This document shows, one piece after another, positions 1 to 5,794 of a DNA stretch of 7,695 nucleotides. Within the stretch, counting starts at the first letter, position 1; every line of letters starts with the position of its first letter. The position numbers and the translations under genes are program-made. The stretch lies in the NCBI GenBank assembly GCA_018665505.1, contig JABJCS010000599.1, positions 1 through 7,695 of the forward strand, given 5' to 3'. This DNA comes from Alphaproteobacteria bacterium. GTDB taxonomy: Bacteria; Pseudomonadota; Alphaproteobacteria; UBA8366. The notes beneath the pieces are model-generated. The model was not told where the DNA came from and searched no databases. It saw nothing but the letters and a program-made list of their open reading frames with translations.

Positions 1-1
1 C

Positions 2-187
2 ACCCCCGTTCCCCTGCCGCCGCAACTGTCACAACGCCGCGCCGAAGTTCTCGGCAACGGTAAGGCCGACGGTAAGTTCGCGGTCAAGGATGGCTCGACG
101 ATGATGTCACCGGGTGATCGCTACCGCGAACTCTCCAAGCTCGTCGACGATATGGAACTCGTCTATTTCAACAGCCTCGGCAACTAG
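2..187 (+). CDS. C-terminal end of an unrecognised protein (5' truncated by the window)
   Basis: The frame beginning at base 2 is open for 61 codons and ends at TAG 185-187. The visible tail is hydrophilic, opens with a short proline-rich stretch (PVPLPPQ), and ends in a helical-looking segment with RYRELSKLVDDMEL followed by VYFNSLGN. I recognise no family from this fragment, and there is no membrane segment in the visible part. Its stop codon overlaps the Shine-Dalgarno sequence of the next gene, which starts 12 bp further on, so the two are probably cotranscribed and translationally coupled. The call as coding rests on the open frame, the GC-rich third positions and this spacing; function is unknown. 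Confidence 0.7.
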   Translation, partial: TPVPLPPQLSQRRAEVLGNGKADGKFAVKDGSTMMSPGDRYRELSKLVDDMELVYFNSLGN

Positions 188-192
188 GGAGA
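186..192 (+). promoter_or_regulatory. Ribosome binding site overlapping the upstream stop codon
   Basis: AGGGAGA lies 7 bases before the ATG at 200 and shares its first two bases with the TAG that ends the upstream gene. It supports 200 as the start, rather than the in-frame ATG at 227, and suggests that ribosomes finishing the upstream gene reinitiate here. Confidence 0.6.
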
Positions 193-199
193 TTGCGCG

Positions 200-1255
200 A
201 TGCGCCGGCGGAGCGAAATCATTTCCATGGGATTGTCGATTGCGATTGTGGCGGTGCTGCTCATCCAGCTGTTACCGTCGCAATCTCCCCCAATCCGTGA
301 CCTCCCGAAGGCCTCTAAACCCGTGCCTATGGTACCGCCAAAACCAGTCGCCCTGGCCGCCGTCCCATTACCGGCACCACCCTCCGCACCAGTACCCGTC
401 GCAACGGCCACCACACCCTCAGCGGCGCCGGAATTGGTGACGCCGATGAAACCAACATCGAAAGAAACCTCGATGCCTGTAAAAACAGTCGAGCCGTTGC
501 AGAAGACGTTGGAACCACATGTTGAAAAAGCCGCCCCGTTAAAAGTCGAGCCCATAAAGCCCGTCAAAACTGCGGCCTCGGCGCTGGAGAAACCGATCAT
601 TCCCTTGAAGAAACCCGGTGTGGCATCGCCCGCACCGCAACCCGCGCCGACAAAACCAGCGCAGACGCCAACACCTCAGACGGTGGGCACGACGGATACG
701 ACACCCCTTATGGCGAGCGGCCGCCCGTTGTTGCGACTGCTCGAACATGGCGACGGCCCCAGCATCGACATCGCTTGGCCCCGCAACGCGCGTGGCCGTG
801 AGGCGTTGTTCCAGTTGTTCGCGGAGTGTTACGGCATGATGGTGGTGCTGATGGCGTCAAACGGCGACCTATACAGCGACCGAAACACTTCAGGGCCATG
901 GGAGATCAACCGCGACCGTTATAGCGGCTTTGTGCGCCAATCAGGTGCACTCGGCACCACCAGTGAACGCGCCTGGTCCCGCCGGATCTTACACCGCCAC
1001 CCCCGGGCATCTGGTTCGACAACGATCCGCGTATTCCCACGCGCTATGGACGCCCTATTGATCGGCGGCCTGTCCCGCCTCCTCGGCGAGGATTATCGCG
1101 CCGCCAAGTCCATCGGTGCGCGCTATGTCCAGATCGGAAACGCAATTCTAATCGACGATATCGTCGCCGATGGCCTGCCCATCGCAGGCCGCATCGACCT
1201 GACCGCCGCTGGATCGCGCCGCTGCCGTGCGGCGGCAAAACCCAAAGGAATTTGA
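200..1255 (+). CDS. Membrane-anchored proline-rich periplasmic protein with an unassigned C-terminal domain
   Basis: This 351-residue protein has three parts. Residues 1-6 are positively charged and residues 7-26 are a single hydrophobic segment, so it is probably an uncleaved inner-membrane anchor with the rest in the periplasm. Residues about 27-170 are low complexity, rich in Pro, Ala, Lys, Thr and Val (PVPMVPPKPVAL, KPIIPLKKPG), like the periplasm-spanning linker of TonB- or TolA-type proteins. From Gly174 to about 340 there is a compact domain with alternating hydrophobic strands (PSIDIAWP, GMMVVLMAS, YVQIGNAILIDDIV). I do not recognise it, and it lacks the YP-x-A motif expected of a TonB C-terminal domain. 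It sits 3 bp before the caspase-like gene in the same run. Function is unknown; spanning the periplasm from the inner membrane is inferred from architecture only. Confidence 0.8.
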   Translation: MRRRSEIISMGLSIAIVAVLLIQLLPSQSPPIRDLPKASKPVPMVPPKPVALAAVPLPAPPSAPVPVATATTPSAAPELVTPMKPTSKETSMPVKTVEPLQKTLEPHVEKAAPLKVEPIKPVKTAASALEKPIIPLKKPGVASPAPQPAPTKPAQTPTPQTVGTTDTTPLMASGRPLLRLLEHGDGPSIDIAWPRNARGREALFQLFAECYGMMVVLMASNGDLYSDRNTSGPWEINRDRYSGFVRQSGALGTTSERAWSRRILHRHPRASGSTTIRVFPRAMDALLIGGLSRLLGEDYRAAKSIGARYVQIGNAILIDDIVADGLPIAGRIDLTAAGSRRCRAAAKPKGI

Positions 1256-1258
1256 CCA

Positions 1259-2200
1259 ATGTTACGTTCAACCCTCCTCACCTTAGCTACGATTTACAGC
1301 CTCTGCAGCCCGGCCCTAGCCGTCGGTGAGGCCTTTGTCGGTCATGGTGACGGCATGGAGGGCGCTTGGGGCCGGGACATTGCGATCCGGGAGACTCTTG
1401 AGACCAGGCTTGGGTTTGAGACCGTGCGCATGAACGCGGATTCAACACCGAAGGAACTGGCCGGTCTGGTAACAGCGTTTCTGGAACAGCCTGGTAAGCC
1501 CGGCGCTCGGCGGCTTGTTTGGATCAGCGGACCGGCCGAGGGTGCGGATAGCCCGTGCCCGTCCCAAAATGCATTGACGATTAAACCAGCCGCGGCCGCG
1601 CTTATTCTAGTCCCGGATTGCTATGCCGAGTTCATCGACCTCCCCGCCGACGCATTGCATGTCTCCTTGCGGGATATTCCGGCGATCGCGCCGGATAGCT
1701 TGGTAGAGACGAAGGTTACGGCAGATTCAATCGTCGTCGTGACCTTGCCCTCTGACAGCACGGCGGCCATCGCAGCGGCCAACCAAATCGTATTGTCCGC
1801 AATCAAATCGGCATCAGCCAACGGCATCTCCGCCGCTGATATCTTGCAACGCCTTCGCCATGATCTCCGCGAGGATGGCAGCGATTATACGCCAACCCTA
1901 GAAGCCACCCCGGCGCACGCAGCCTGGAGCCGACGTTATCTGGTCACAAGCGGAGAGCCTGCCGAGAACCCAACGGCGAAGCCTAAAACAGAAACCACCA
2001 CGGCACCGCTTCGGTGGCCGAGCCAGTCACGAACTGCGCTTTATACCGTGCCGTCAGGGCCAAATTCGATAGAAGACGCCATTTGGATCCCCGGCAAGGA
2101 ACCGCTCACGGTCTTCCGAGCCGCGCGCGATGGTAAAATGACTTACGTGCGCACGGGAAACGGATTGTTCGGATGGGTGAAGACCAATGCGCTTGATTAA
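1259..2200 (+). CDS. Exported caspase-like (C14) pseudo-protease with C-terminal SH3-like domain
   Basis: This 313-residue protein starts at an ATG preceded by AAAGGA at 1244-1249, 3 bp after the previous stop. Residues 1-21 form a signal peptide ending ALA, so it is predicted periplasmic. Residues about 38-100 follow the caspase p20 pattern: a helix, then LGFETV, a helix with KELAGLVTAFLEQ, and the strand RLVWISG. The usual Gly-His-Gly after that strand is replaced by GPAEG (residues 91-95), so the catalytic His is missing where expected. Cys121 in LILVPDCYAEF may correspond to the catalytic Cys, although the spacing is short. Residues about 160-235 (DSIVVVTLPSD, then ADILQRLRHDLRED, then a Pro-Thr-Leu) match the distal part of C14 proteins. 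Residues about 260-313, ending in YVRTGNGLFGWVKTNALD, resemble a bacterial SH3 domain. A non-catalytic scaffold or binding role is inferred. The family assignment is by pattern, not by search. Confidence 0.6.
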   Translation: MLRSTLLTLATIYSLCSPALAVGEAFVGHGDGMEGAWGRDIAIRETLETRLGFETVRMNADSTPKELAGLVTAFLEQPGKPGARRLVWISGPAEGADSPCPSQNALTIKPAAAALILVPDCYAEFIDLPADALHVSLRDIPAIAPDSLVETKVTADSIVVVTLPSDSTAAIAAANQIVLSAIKSASANGISAADILQRLRHDLREDGSDYTPTLEATPAHAAWSRRYLVTSGEPAENPTAKPKTETTTAPLRWPSQSRTALYTVPSGPNSIEDAIWIPGKEPLTVFRAARDGKMTYVRTGNGLFGWVKTNALD

Positions 2201-2888
2201 ACGCCTTCCCAGTCGCCTTGCCGCCACACTTCTCATCGGGCTGGGCTTAGCCGCATGCTCTCAAGTTCAATACCGCGCCGCCGACGCGAGCCAGCCGAAG
2301 GCCACGATACCTTTCGATCGCACGGTACATTTTCAAGTCGCTCGCGCTTTCTACGAAAGCCCGCCGCGATGCGCATTCATCCTGGCGTCTCAAGGCGAAG
2401 CGGCGAAATCCCGATCGGGCCGTTTGATCGAGGAAGCCGCCGCCCGGCAACTCTCTTTCCGTATCGAACGGGTGATCGGTCCCGACCGCCGCGATCGATT
2501 GGCGCGGAAACTCGCCATCGACCCGACGACACCGAAGGGCAGGATGCGGTTCGCACAGGCGACCCGCTGCGATACCGCCGTCGAAATCGTGACCAAAGGC
2601 TTGGAAACCACGTTCATGGTTGTTTGGGCACAGGCAAAGTCACATTTGGCCATGCGACTTGTCCGGGCTCGGGACGGCAAGGAACTGTGGCGCGCCGCAC
2701 ATGTTGCCAGCCGGTCCGAAGGCACGATACCGTTGTCGCCGGTGAGCTTCCCTATTGGAGCTTTCTCGGCCGGACGATTTCACGGCGACCAAGATGTGTT
2801 CCCGTCGATGGCCGACGATGTCACCCGGCGTATCGTCGCCAGCCTTCCGGATACACGCGGCGCTTTTCGAACCAGCCGAAGGCGTTAA
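2187..2888 (+). CDS. Outer-membrane lipoprotein, GNA1162/CsgG-like
   Basis: The 233-residue product begins with a type II signal peptide and the lipobox LAAC, so Cys24 should be lipidated. Ser at +2 favours transport to the outer membrane by the Lol system. Its start lies inside the preceding gene, a 14 bp overlap, with GGTGAAG as a ribosome binding site 4 bases upstream. The mature part has an N-terminal strand near FAILAS, a helix-strand-helix region, and then a run of strands ending in AMRLVRARDGKELWRAA (about residues 153-170). That resembles the 'L-V-D-x-x-T-G-x-x-L-W' signature of GNA1162/DUF799 and CsgG-type lipoproteins. The C-terminal helix MADDVTRRIVASLPD also fits that group. Cys62 and Cys128 could form a disulfide. 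Lipoprotein status is strongly supported; the family is a tentative reading. Confidence 0.75.
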   Translation: MRLIKRLPSRLAATLLIGLGLAACSQVQYRAADASQPKATIPFDRTVHFQVARAFYESPPRCAFILASQGEAAKSRSGRLIEEAAARQLSFRIERVIGPDRRDRLARKLAIDPTTPKGRMRFAQATRCDTAVEIVTKGLETTFMVVWAQAKSHLAMRLVRARDGKELWRAAHVASRSEGTIPLSPVSFPIGAFSAGRFHGDQDVFPSMADDVTRRIVASLPDTRGAFRTSRRR

Positions 2889-3007
2889 AAGGGAGAAATA
2901 GTTCGGTTTAGTAATACCACTAAGGCAGAACACCAAACACGAGCATGGACGTCACCGTCATGTACATCTCAACTACCTCAACGCCCGGCACCTTCCGCCA
3001 CAGGAGT

Positions 3008-3027
3008 ATCGCGACTGACCTCGCGAT
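3008..3027. repeat. Inverted repeat ATCGCG-N8-CGCGAT
   Basis: Two perfect 6-base arms flank 8 bases in the gap upstream of the small-protein/DUF4384 pair. It could be a DNA-binding site or a small hairpin. There is no following T-tract, so it is not a standard terminator. A 6-base match can also occur by chance in GC-rich DNA. Confidence 0.3.
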
Positions 3028-3251
3028 CACTGCAACCGCGCAGTTGATCCGTTGACACTCCTGAAATCACGGATCCGGGCAGGTGGAAGCCTCAATCTGG
3101 CCAAATTGCTGCGCGAGGCTGCCAAACCGATGAAAAATGGAAATGCCCAACCAACTCAGCCAAGCGGAAAAGAGATGACGGGGCGGATCATTGGCGGTAT
3201 CCGGATAGATAGCGGGGCCAAGCGCAGGCGCCGCCCTGACGGACAGCAAAC

Positions 3252-3264
3252 ACCGGATTCCGGT
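3252..3264. repeat. Short palindrome ACCGG-ATT-CCGGT before the gene at 3300
   Basis: Perfect 5-base arms lie around three bases, 35 bases before the ATG at 3300 and about 20 bases before the possible -10 TATATT. The position would suit an operator. The assignment is weak because both the palindrome and the promoter are short. Confidence 0.25.
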
Positions 3265-3299
3265 AACATCAGCGGCAAGAGCCTATATTGAGAACCGAA

Positions 3300-3620
3300 A
3301 TGCGAAAACCATTAGTCAAAACCCTTATCGGTGTCGCCCTCCTGGTACTAATCGGCGGTATTTTCGCCGGACAAAAGACCGAGGAAGCCACTCAATCGCG
3401 CGAATTCATCGTCGCTGTCGACGATCCCTTGATCGAGTCCGAACTGCACCGCTTACTGGAAGATCTAACCATTCCCGTGAAGCCAGTGCGAAGCTTGCAA
3501 GACAACCGACACCTAGTCGAAGTCAAAGCCGCCGATAGCGACGCCGAAATCGTCGCAAAACTGGAACGCATACCCGGCATTCACACTGCCGAACGCAATA
3601 ACGAGTACACGGCGAAATGA
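3300..3620 (+). CDS. Small membrane-anchored or exported protein with an I9/propeptide-like fold
   Basis: The 106-residue product starts at ATG 3300. A TTG at 3288 in the same frame is possible but has no better ribosome binding site. Residues 8-23 are hydrophobic after a basic start, so this is a signal anchor or an export signal. Residues 34-106 read as strand (EFIVAVDD), helix (IESELHRLLEDL), two strands (VKPVRSL and HLVEVKAA), helix (DAEIVAKLERI), strand (HTAERNNEY). That beta-alpha-beta-beta-alpha-beta order, with 'P-G-I-x-x-x-E-x-x' near the end, resembles subtilisin propeptide and I9 inhibitor domains, where the end reads 'pgV-x-x-vE'. No subtilase is seen in the window, so a stand-alone inhibitor or a ferredoxin-like adaptor is an inference. 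It overlaps the next gene by ATGA (3617-3620), so translation is probably coupled. Confidence 0.65.
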   Translation: MRKPLVKTLIGVALLVLIGGIFAGQKTEEATQSREFIVAVDDPLIESELHRLLEDLTIPVKPVRSLQDNRHLVEVKAADSDAEIVAKLERIPGIHTAERNNEYTAK

Positions 3621-5167
3621 CTCATTCCTGGTCCCAATACCGTCTTGTTGTCTGTGTTCTGCTCTGTCTGTTCCCTGCGGTTTCGGGAGCCGCTGACAAA
3701 AAACCAACATCCCTACAGGATCGGCACGAGATCGTCCGGATCATGGCCGGGGAACTCCTTGCCGGACTGAACCCGAAGATCGAGATCTCCAAACCGAAGT
3801 CGACGCTTTCCGGCCGCCTAAAAAAATCCGCCTGGGAGCTGAAACAATGGTGGGACGAAAAGACGCCGGATAACGCGGAGCCGCAAAAACGAAAAATCGC
3901 GATCTGGCCGTTTTGGAAAAAAGAATCCGTCGTCTCAGAAGATTTCGCGGAGATGTTGAGCGATTCATTGCTCGCCGAACTCATCCGCCGCAAAGACCAA
4001 GGCGATGAATACGTCGCCCGAGAAGATCTCAAAATCATCACCCAAGAGATAGACGATTTCAACCAGCTTCGTCAGTCGTCAGAGAAACTCGGAAAACTCA
4101 TGCGCCACGCGGGTGCCGATGTCTTGATCATCGGTGAAGTAAAACCGGAAAGTAACGGGCGCGCGGTCTATGTCCGATATCGGGCGACCAATGTCTCCAC
4201 GGGCGGTATCGCGGCGACAACCGATTGGTACCGCTTGGAATACGATTTCAACCACACGCCCACTATGGGTATCGCGGAGGCCATCAAACGTAGTGCCGCA
4301 CATTTTCGCAAGCTGCTGCCGACGATCCGCACCATTCGCCCGCAGGGTGTCCGCTATGGCGACAGCGGCATCCAGACGCCGTTTGGGAAATGGTTCTCGG
4401 CCCGCGTTATCGGTGAAATACGCAAGAGCCGAGCAAGCGCCGGTCAAACCATCAACGTCGCCGATGCCGTAATTTCCGAGCGCAAGACGGGAAACCGGGG
4501 CCTCAAGCTCGCGCAGAAATCCGCCGACCGAGAAATGACGGCGTCACCCACCGACGACTATATCTTTAGCGGCCGTTATTGGGTGCTGGGCGAGAAAGTC
4601 GATATTCAGCTCACATTGCATGACGGCAGCGATAACATCCTGACCTGGCAAGGCGACATCCGCACGAACTCGATAGATCTGTCCTTGGAGCCGGAAGAGA
4701 CCTATCAGAGCGAGCGGGACAGCGACCGGCTGGGTCCGATTTCGTTGCGTATCCGCAGCAATCGCGGCGCCGACCCGGTCTACCGAACCGGACAAAAGAT
4801 GGTCTTGTTTATCGAGACCGGCCGAGACAGCTACCTCTATTGTTTCTACCGACAGGCGGACGGCGCGATCATGCGAGTCTTCCCCAATCAGTACCACCGC
4901 AATGCCTTCGTGGCAGGAGGCAAGGATTTGCACATTCCGGGACCATCCATGCGGTTTGATTGGATCGTGGAGCCACCGACCGGGATCGAAATCATGAAAT
5001 GCTTCGCCTTCGACCGAGATATCGCCGACGAATTGCCGCGTCTCGTGCAAAAATTCGACTTTAAATCATTGCCGTACCGCTCCCTCGCGGATCTGAGCCG
5101 GGATCTACGGACGATTCCGCGTGTCGGTATCGCTGAGAATAGCATGGTCGTGAATGTCGAAGAGTAA
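3617..5167 (+). CDS. Exported protein with FlgO/CsgG-like region(s) and a C-terminal DUF4384 domain
   Basis: The product has 516 residues. Residues 1-26 are a signal peptide (hydrophobic 10-22, cleavage near SGAA). From about residue 91, KRKIAIWPF, followed by a helix with LSDSLLAELIRR, and then LGKLMRHAGADVLIIGEV and a strand pair to about 215, match the FlgO/CsgG/TolB-N pattern of a regulated periplasmic binding fold. Residues about 235-360 (IRPQGVRYGD, FGKWFSARVIGEI, then DYIFSGRYWVLGEKVDIQLTLHDG) look like a second copy. From about 375, YRTGQKMVLFIET (Tyr389 onward), SYLYCFYRQADG, RVFPN (Val421 to Asn424) and the later 'I-P-G-P' and 'EIMKCFAFD' segments match DUF4384. No enzyme motif is visible. 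The family calls come from sequence pattern; a structural or sensor role in the envelope is inferred. No strong ribosome binding site precedes it, consistent with coupling to the gene it overlaps. Confidence 0.8.
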   Translation: MTHSWSQYRLVVCVLLCLFPAVSGAADKKPTSLQDRHEIVRIMAGELLAGLNPKIEISKPKSTLSGRLKKSAWELKQWWDEKTPDNAEPQKRKIAIWPFWKKESVVSEDFAEMLSDSLLAELIRRKDQGDEYVAREDLKIITQEIDDFNQLRQSSEKLGKLMRHAGADVLIIGEVKPESNGRAVYVRYRATNVSTGGIAATTDWYRLEYDFNHTPTMGIAEAIKRSAAHFRKLLPTIRTIRPQGVRYGDSGIQTPFGKWFSARVIGEIRKSRASAGQTINVADAVISERKTGNRGLKLAQKSADREMTASPTDDYIFSGRYWVLGEKVDIQLTLHDGSDNILTWQGDIRTNSIDLSLEPEETYQSERDSDRLGPISLRIRSNRGADPVYRTGQKMVLFIETGRDSYLYCFYRQADGAIMRVFPNQYHRNAFVAGGKDLHIPGPSMRFDWIVEPPTGIEIMKCFAFDRDIADELPRLVQKFDFKSLPYRSLADLSRDLRTIPRVGIAENSMVVNVEE

Positions 5168-5175
5168 ACCTTCCC

Positions 5176-5206
5176 TTGGCAATCGTTCCCAGAGCGCCGA
5201 TATAAT
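5176..5206 (+). promoter_or_regulatory. Putative sigma70-type promoter for ygiBC
   Basis: TATAAT at 5201-5206 is a perfect -10. TTGGCA at 5176-5181 is a fair -35, but the spacer is 19 bases, longer than the usual 17. Transcription would start near 5213, leaving a leader of about 35 bases before the ygiB start. It sits in the 80 bp gap after the DUF4384 gene and suggests that ygiBC is transcribed independently of the genes upstream. Confidence 0.5.
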
Positions 5207-5235
5207 GGTATATTAAGAGGACAGCTCGAAACATT

Positions 5236-5243
5236 GAGAGGGA
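5236..5243 (+). promoter_or_regulatory. Ribosome binding site of ygiB
   Basis: GAGAGGGA stands 4 bases before the ATG at 5248, with AGAGG giving a spacing of 6. It fixes the start and matches the expected N-terminus of the family (basic KRSK followed by a hydrophobic stretch). Confidence 0.65.
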
Positions 5244-5247
5244 TACA

Positions 5248-5790
5248 ATGAAACGTTCGAAAACAATCGGTTTGGTGATGATGAGCGCCAGCGTCTTCGC
5301 GCTGACGGCTTGCGAAGAACCGGCAGTGGACGCGGCCGTCTTCCAAAACCTATCTCAATGTCTCGCCAACGGCGATGTCGATCGCGAACAGTGCGAAGCG
5401 GACTACCAAGCCGCCAAATCTCAACATGCTCAAGTGGCACCAAAATATACGTCCCAACAGGACTGCGAAGCCGATTTCGGCGCCGAGCAATGCGAAGCTT
5501 CGGCACAGCATCAAACACAGAGCGGCGGATCCATATTTATGCCATTGATGATGGGATATATGATGGGCAGCATGCTCGGCGGGCGTTCCGGCGTTGCCTC
5601 ACAGCCGCTCTATCGCTCCAAGGATGACGCGAAATCCTATCGCACGGCGGACAATAAGAAGGTCGGTAATCAAATCGGTCGCACCCAGGTCGCCAAATCG
5701 ACCGGTGCCCGGCCAAGCGCGAAAACCTCGACCCTCTCGCGCGGTGGGTTTGGGGCCCGAGCCCGTTCCTTCGGTTCCGTCGCCGGCTAA
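5248..5790 (+). CDS. ygiB: YgiB-family (DUF1190) lipoprotein
   Basis: The 180-residue product begins KRSK and a hydrophobic segment ending in the lipobox LTAC, with Cys22 as the predicted lipid site. It then has the hallmarks of the YgiB/UPF0441 family: VFQNLSQC, four cysteines at 38, 49, 73 and 82 that could form disulfides, the APKYTS and CEADFG motifs, and a Met/Gly-rich hydrophobic stretch at about 98-112 (PLMMGYMMGSMLGG). A Ser/Gly/Arg-rich tail ends in GGFGARARSFGS. From memory E. coli YgiB is somewhat longer (about 220 residues). The family pairs with ygiC, and that gene follows here after four bases. In E. coli ygiB and ygiC follow tolC; no tolC is in this window. The molecular role is not established. 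Glu at +2 after the lipid Cys is not the classic Asp retention signal, so the membrane destination is uncertain. Confidence 0.92.
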   Translation: MKRSKTIGLVMMSASVFALTACEEPAVDAAVFQNLSQCLANGDVDREQCEADYQAAKSQHAQVAPKYTSQQDCEADFGAEQCEASAQHQTQSGGSIFMPLMMGYMMGSMLGGRSGVASQPLYRSKDDAKSYRTADNKKVGNQIGRTQVAKSTGARPSAKTSTLSRGGFGARARSFGSVAG

Positions 5791-5794
5791 ACAT

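Larger units (their letters stand above)
2889..3299 (+). other. Intergenic stretch without a convincing gene
   Basis: About 400 bp separate the lipoprotein gene from the next likely start. A TTG-initiated frame at 3052-3291 (79 codons) has mixed third-position usage and a basic, low-complexity product, so I do not accept it. An ATG frame at 2945-3055 (36 residues) has GC-rich third positions but no ribosome binding site and no recognisable product. TTGACA at 3052-3057 has no matching -10 at normal spacing. TATATT at 3284-3289 could be a -10 for the gene at 3300, but no good -35 precedes it. No rho-independent terminator follows 2888. The stretch may hold a promoter region or a decayed gene. 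Confidence 0.5.

Noticed and set aside
1321..1360. GHG near the N-terminus of the caspase-like protein as the catalytic motif
   Set aside because: It comes before the first core helix, whereas the catalytic Gly-His-Gly follows the VWISG strand, so its position is wrong.
2908..2923. TTAGT-N6-ACTAA hairpin after the lipoprotein gene as a terminator
   Set aside because: Five A/T-rich pairs and no following T-run are too weak.
2945..3055. 36-residue ATG frame with GC-rich third positions
   Set aside because: Too short, no ribosome binding site and no recognisable product; kept only as a possible gene remnant.
3052..3057. TTGACA as a -35 element
   Set aside because: No -10-like hexamer lies 15-19 bases downstream.
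3052..3291. TTG-initiated 79-codon frame in the gap
   Set aside because: Mixed third-position usage, a basic low-complexity product, no family resemblance and a rare start without a ribosome binding site.
5594..5794. N-terminal extension of ygiC to 453 residues
   Set aside because: The extra residues overlap the end of ygiB, are Arg/Pro-rich and unlike the family, while ATG 5795 gives the family length.
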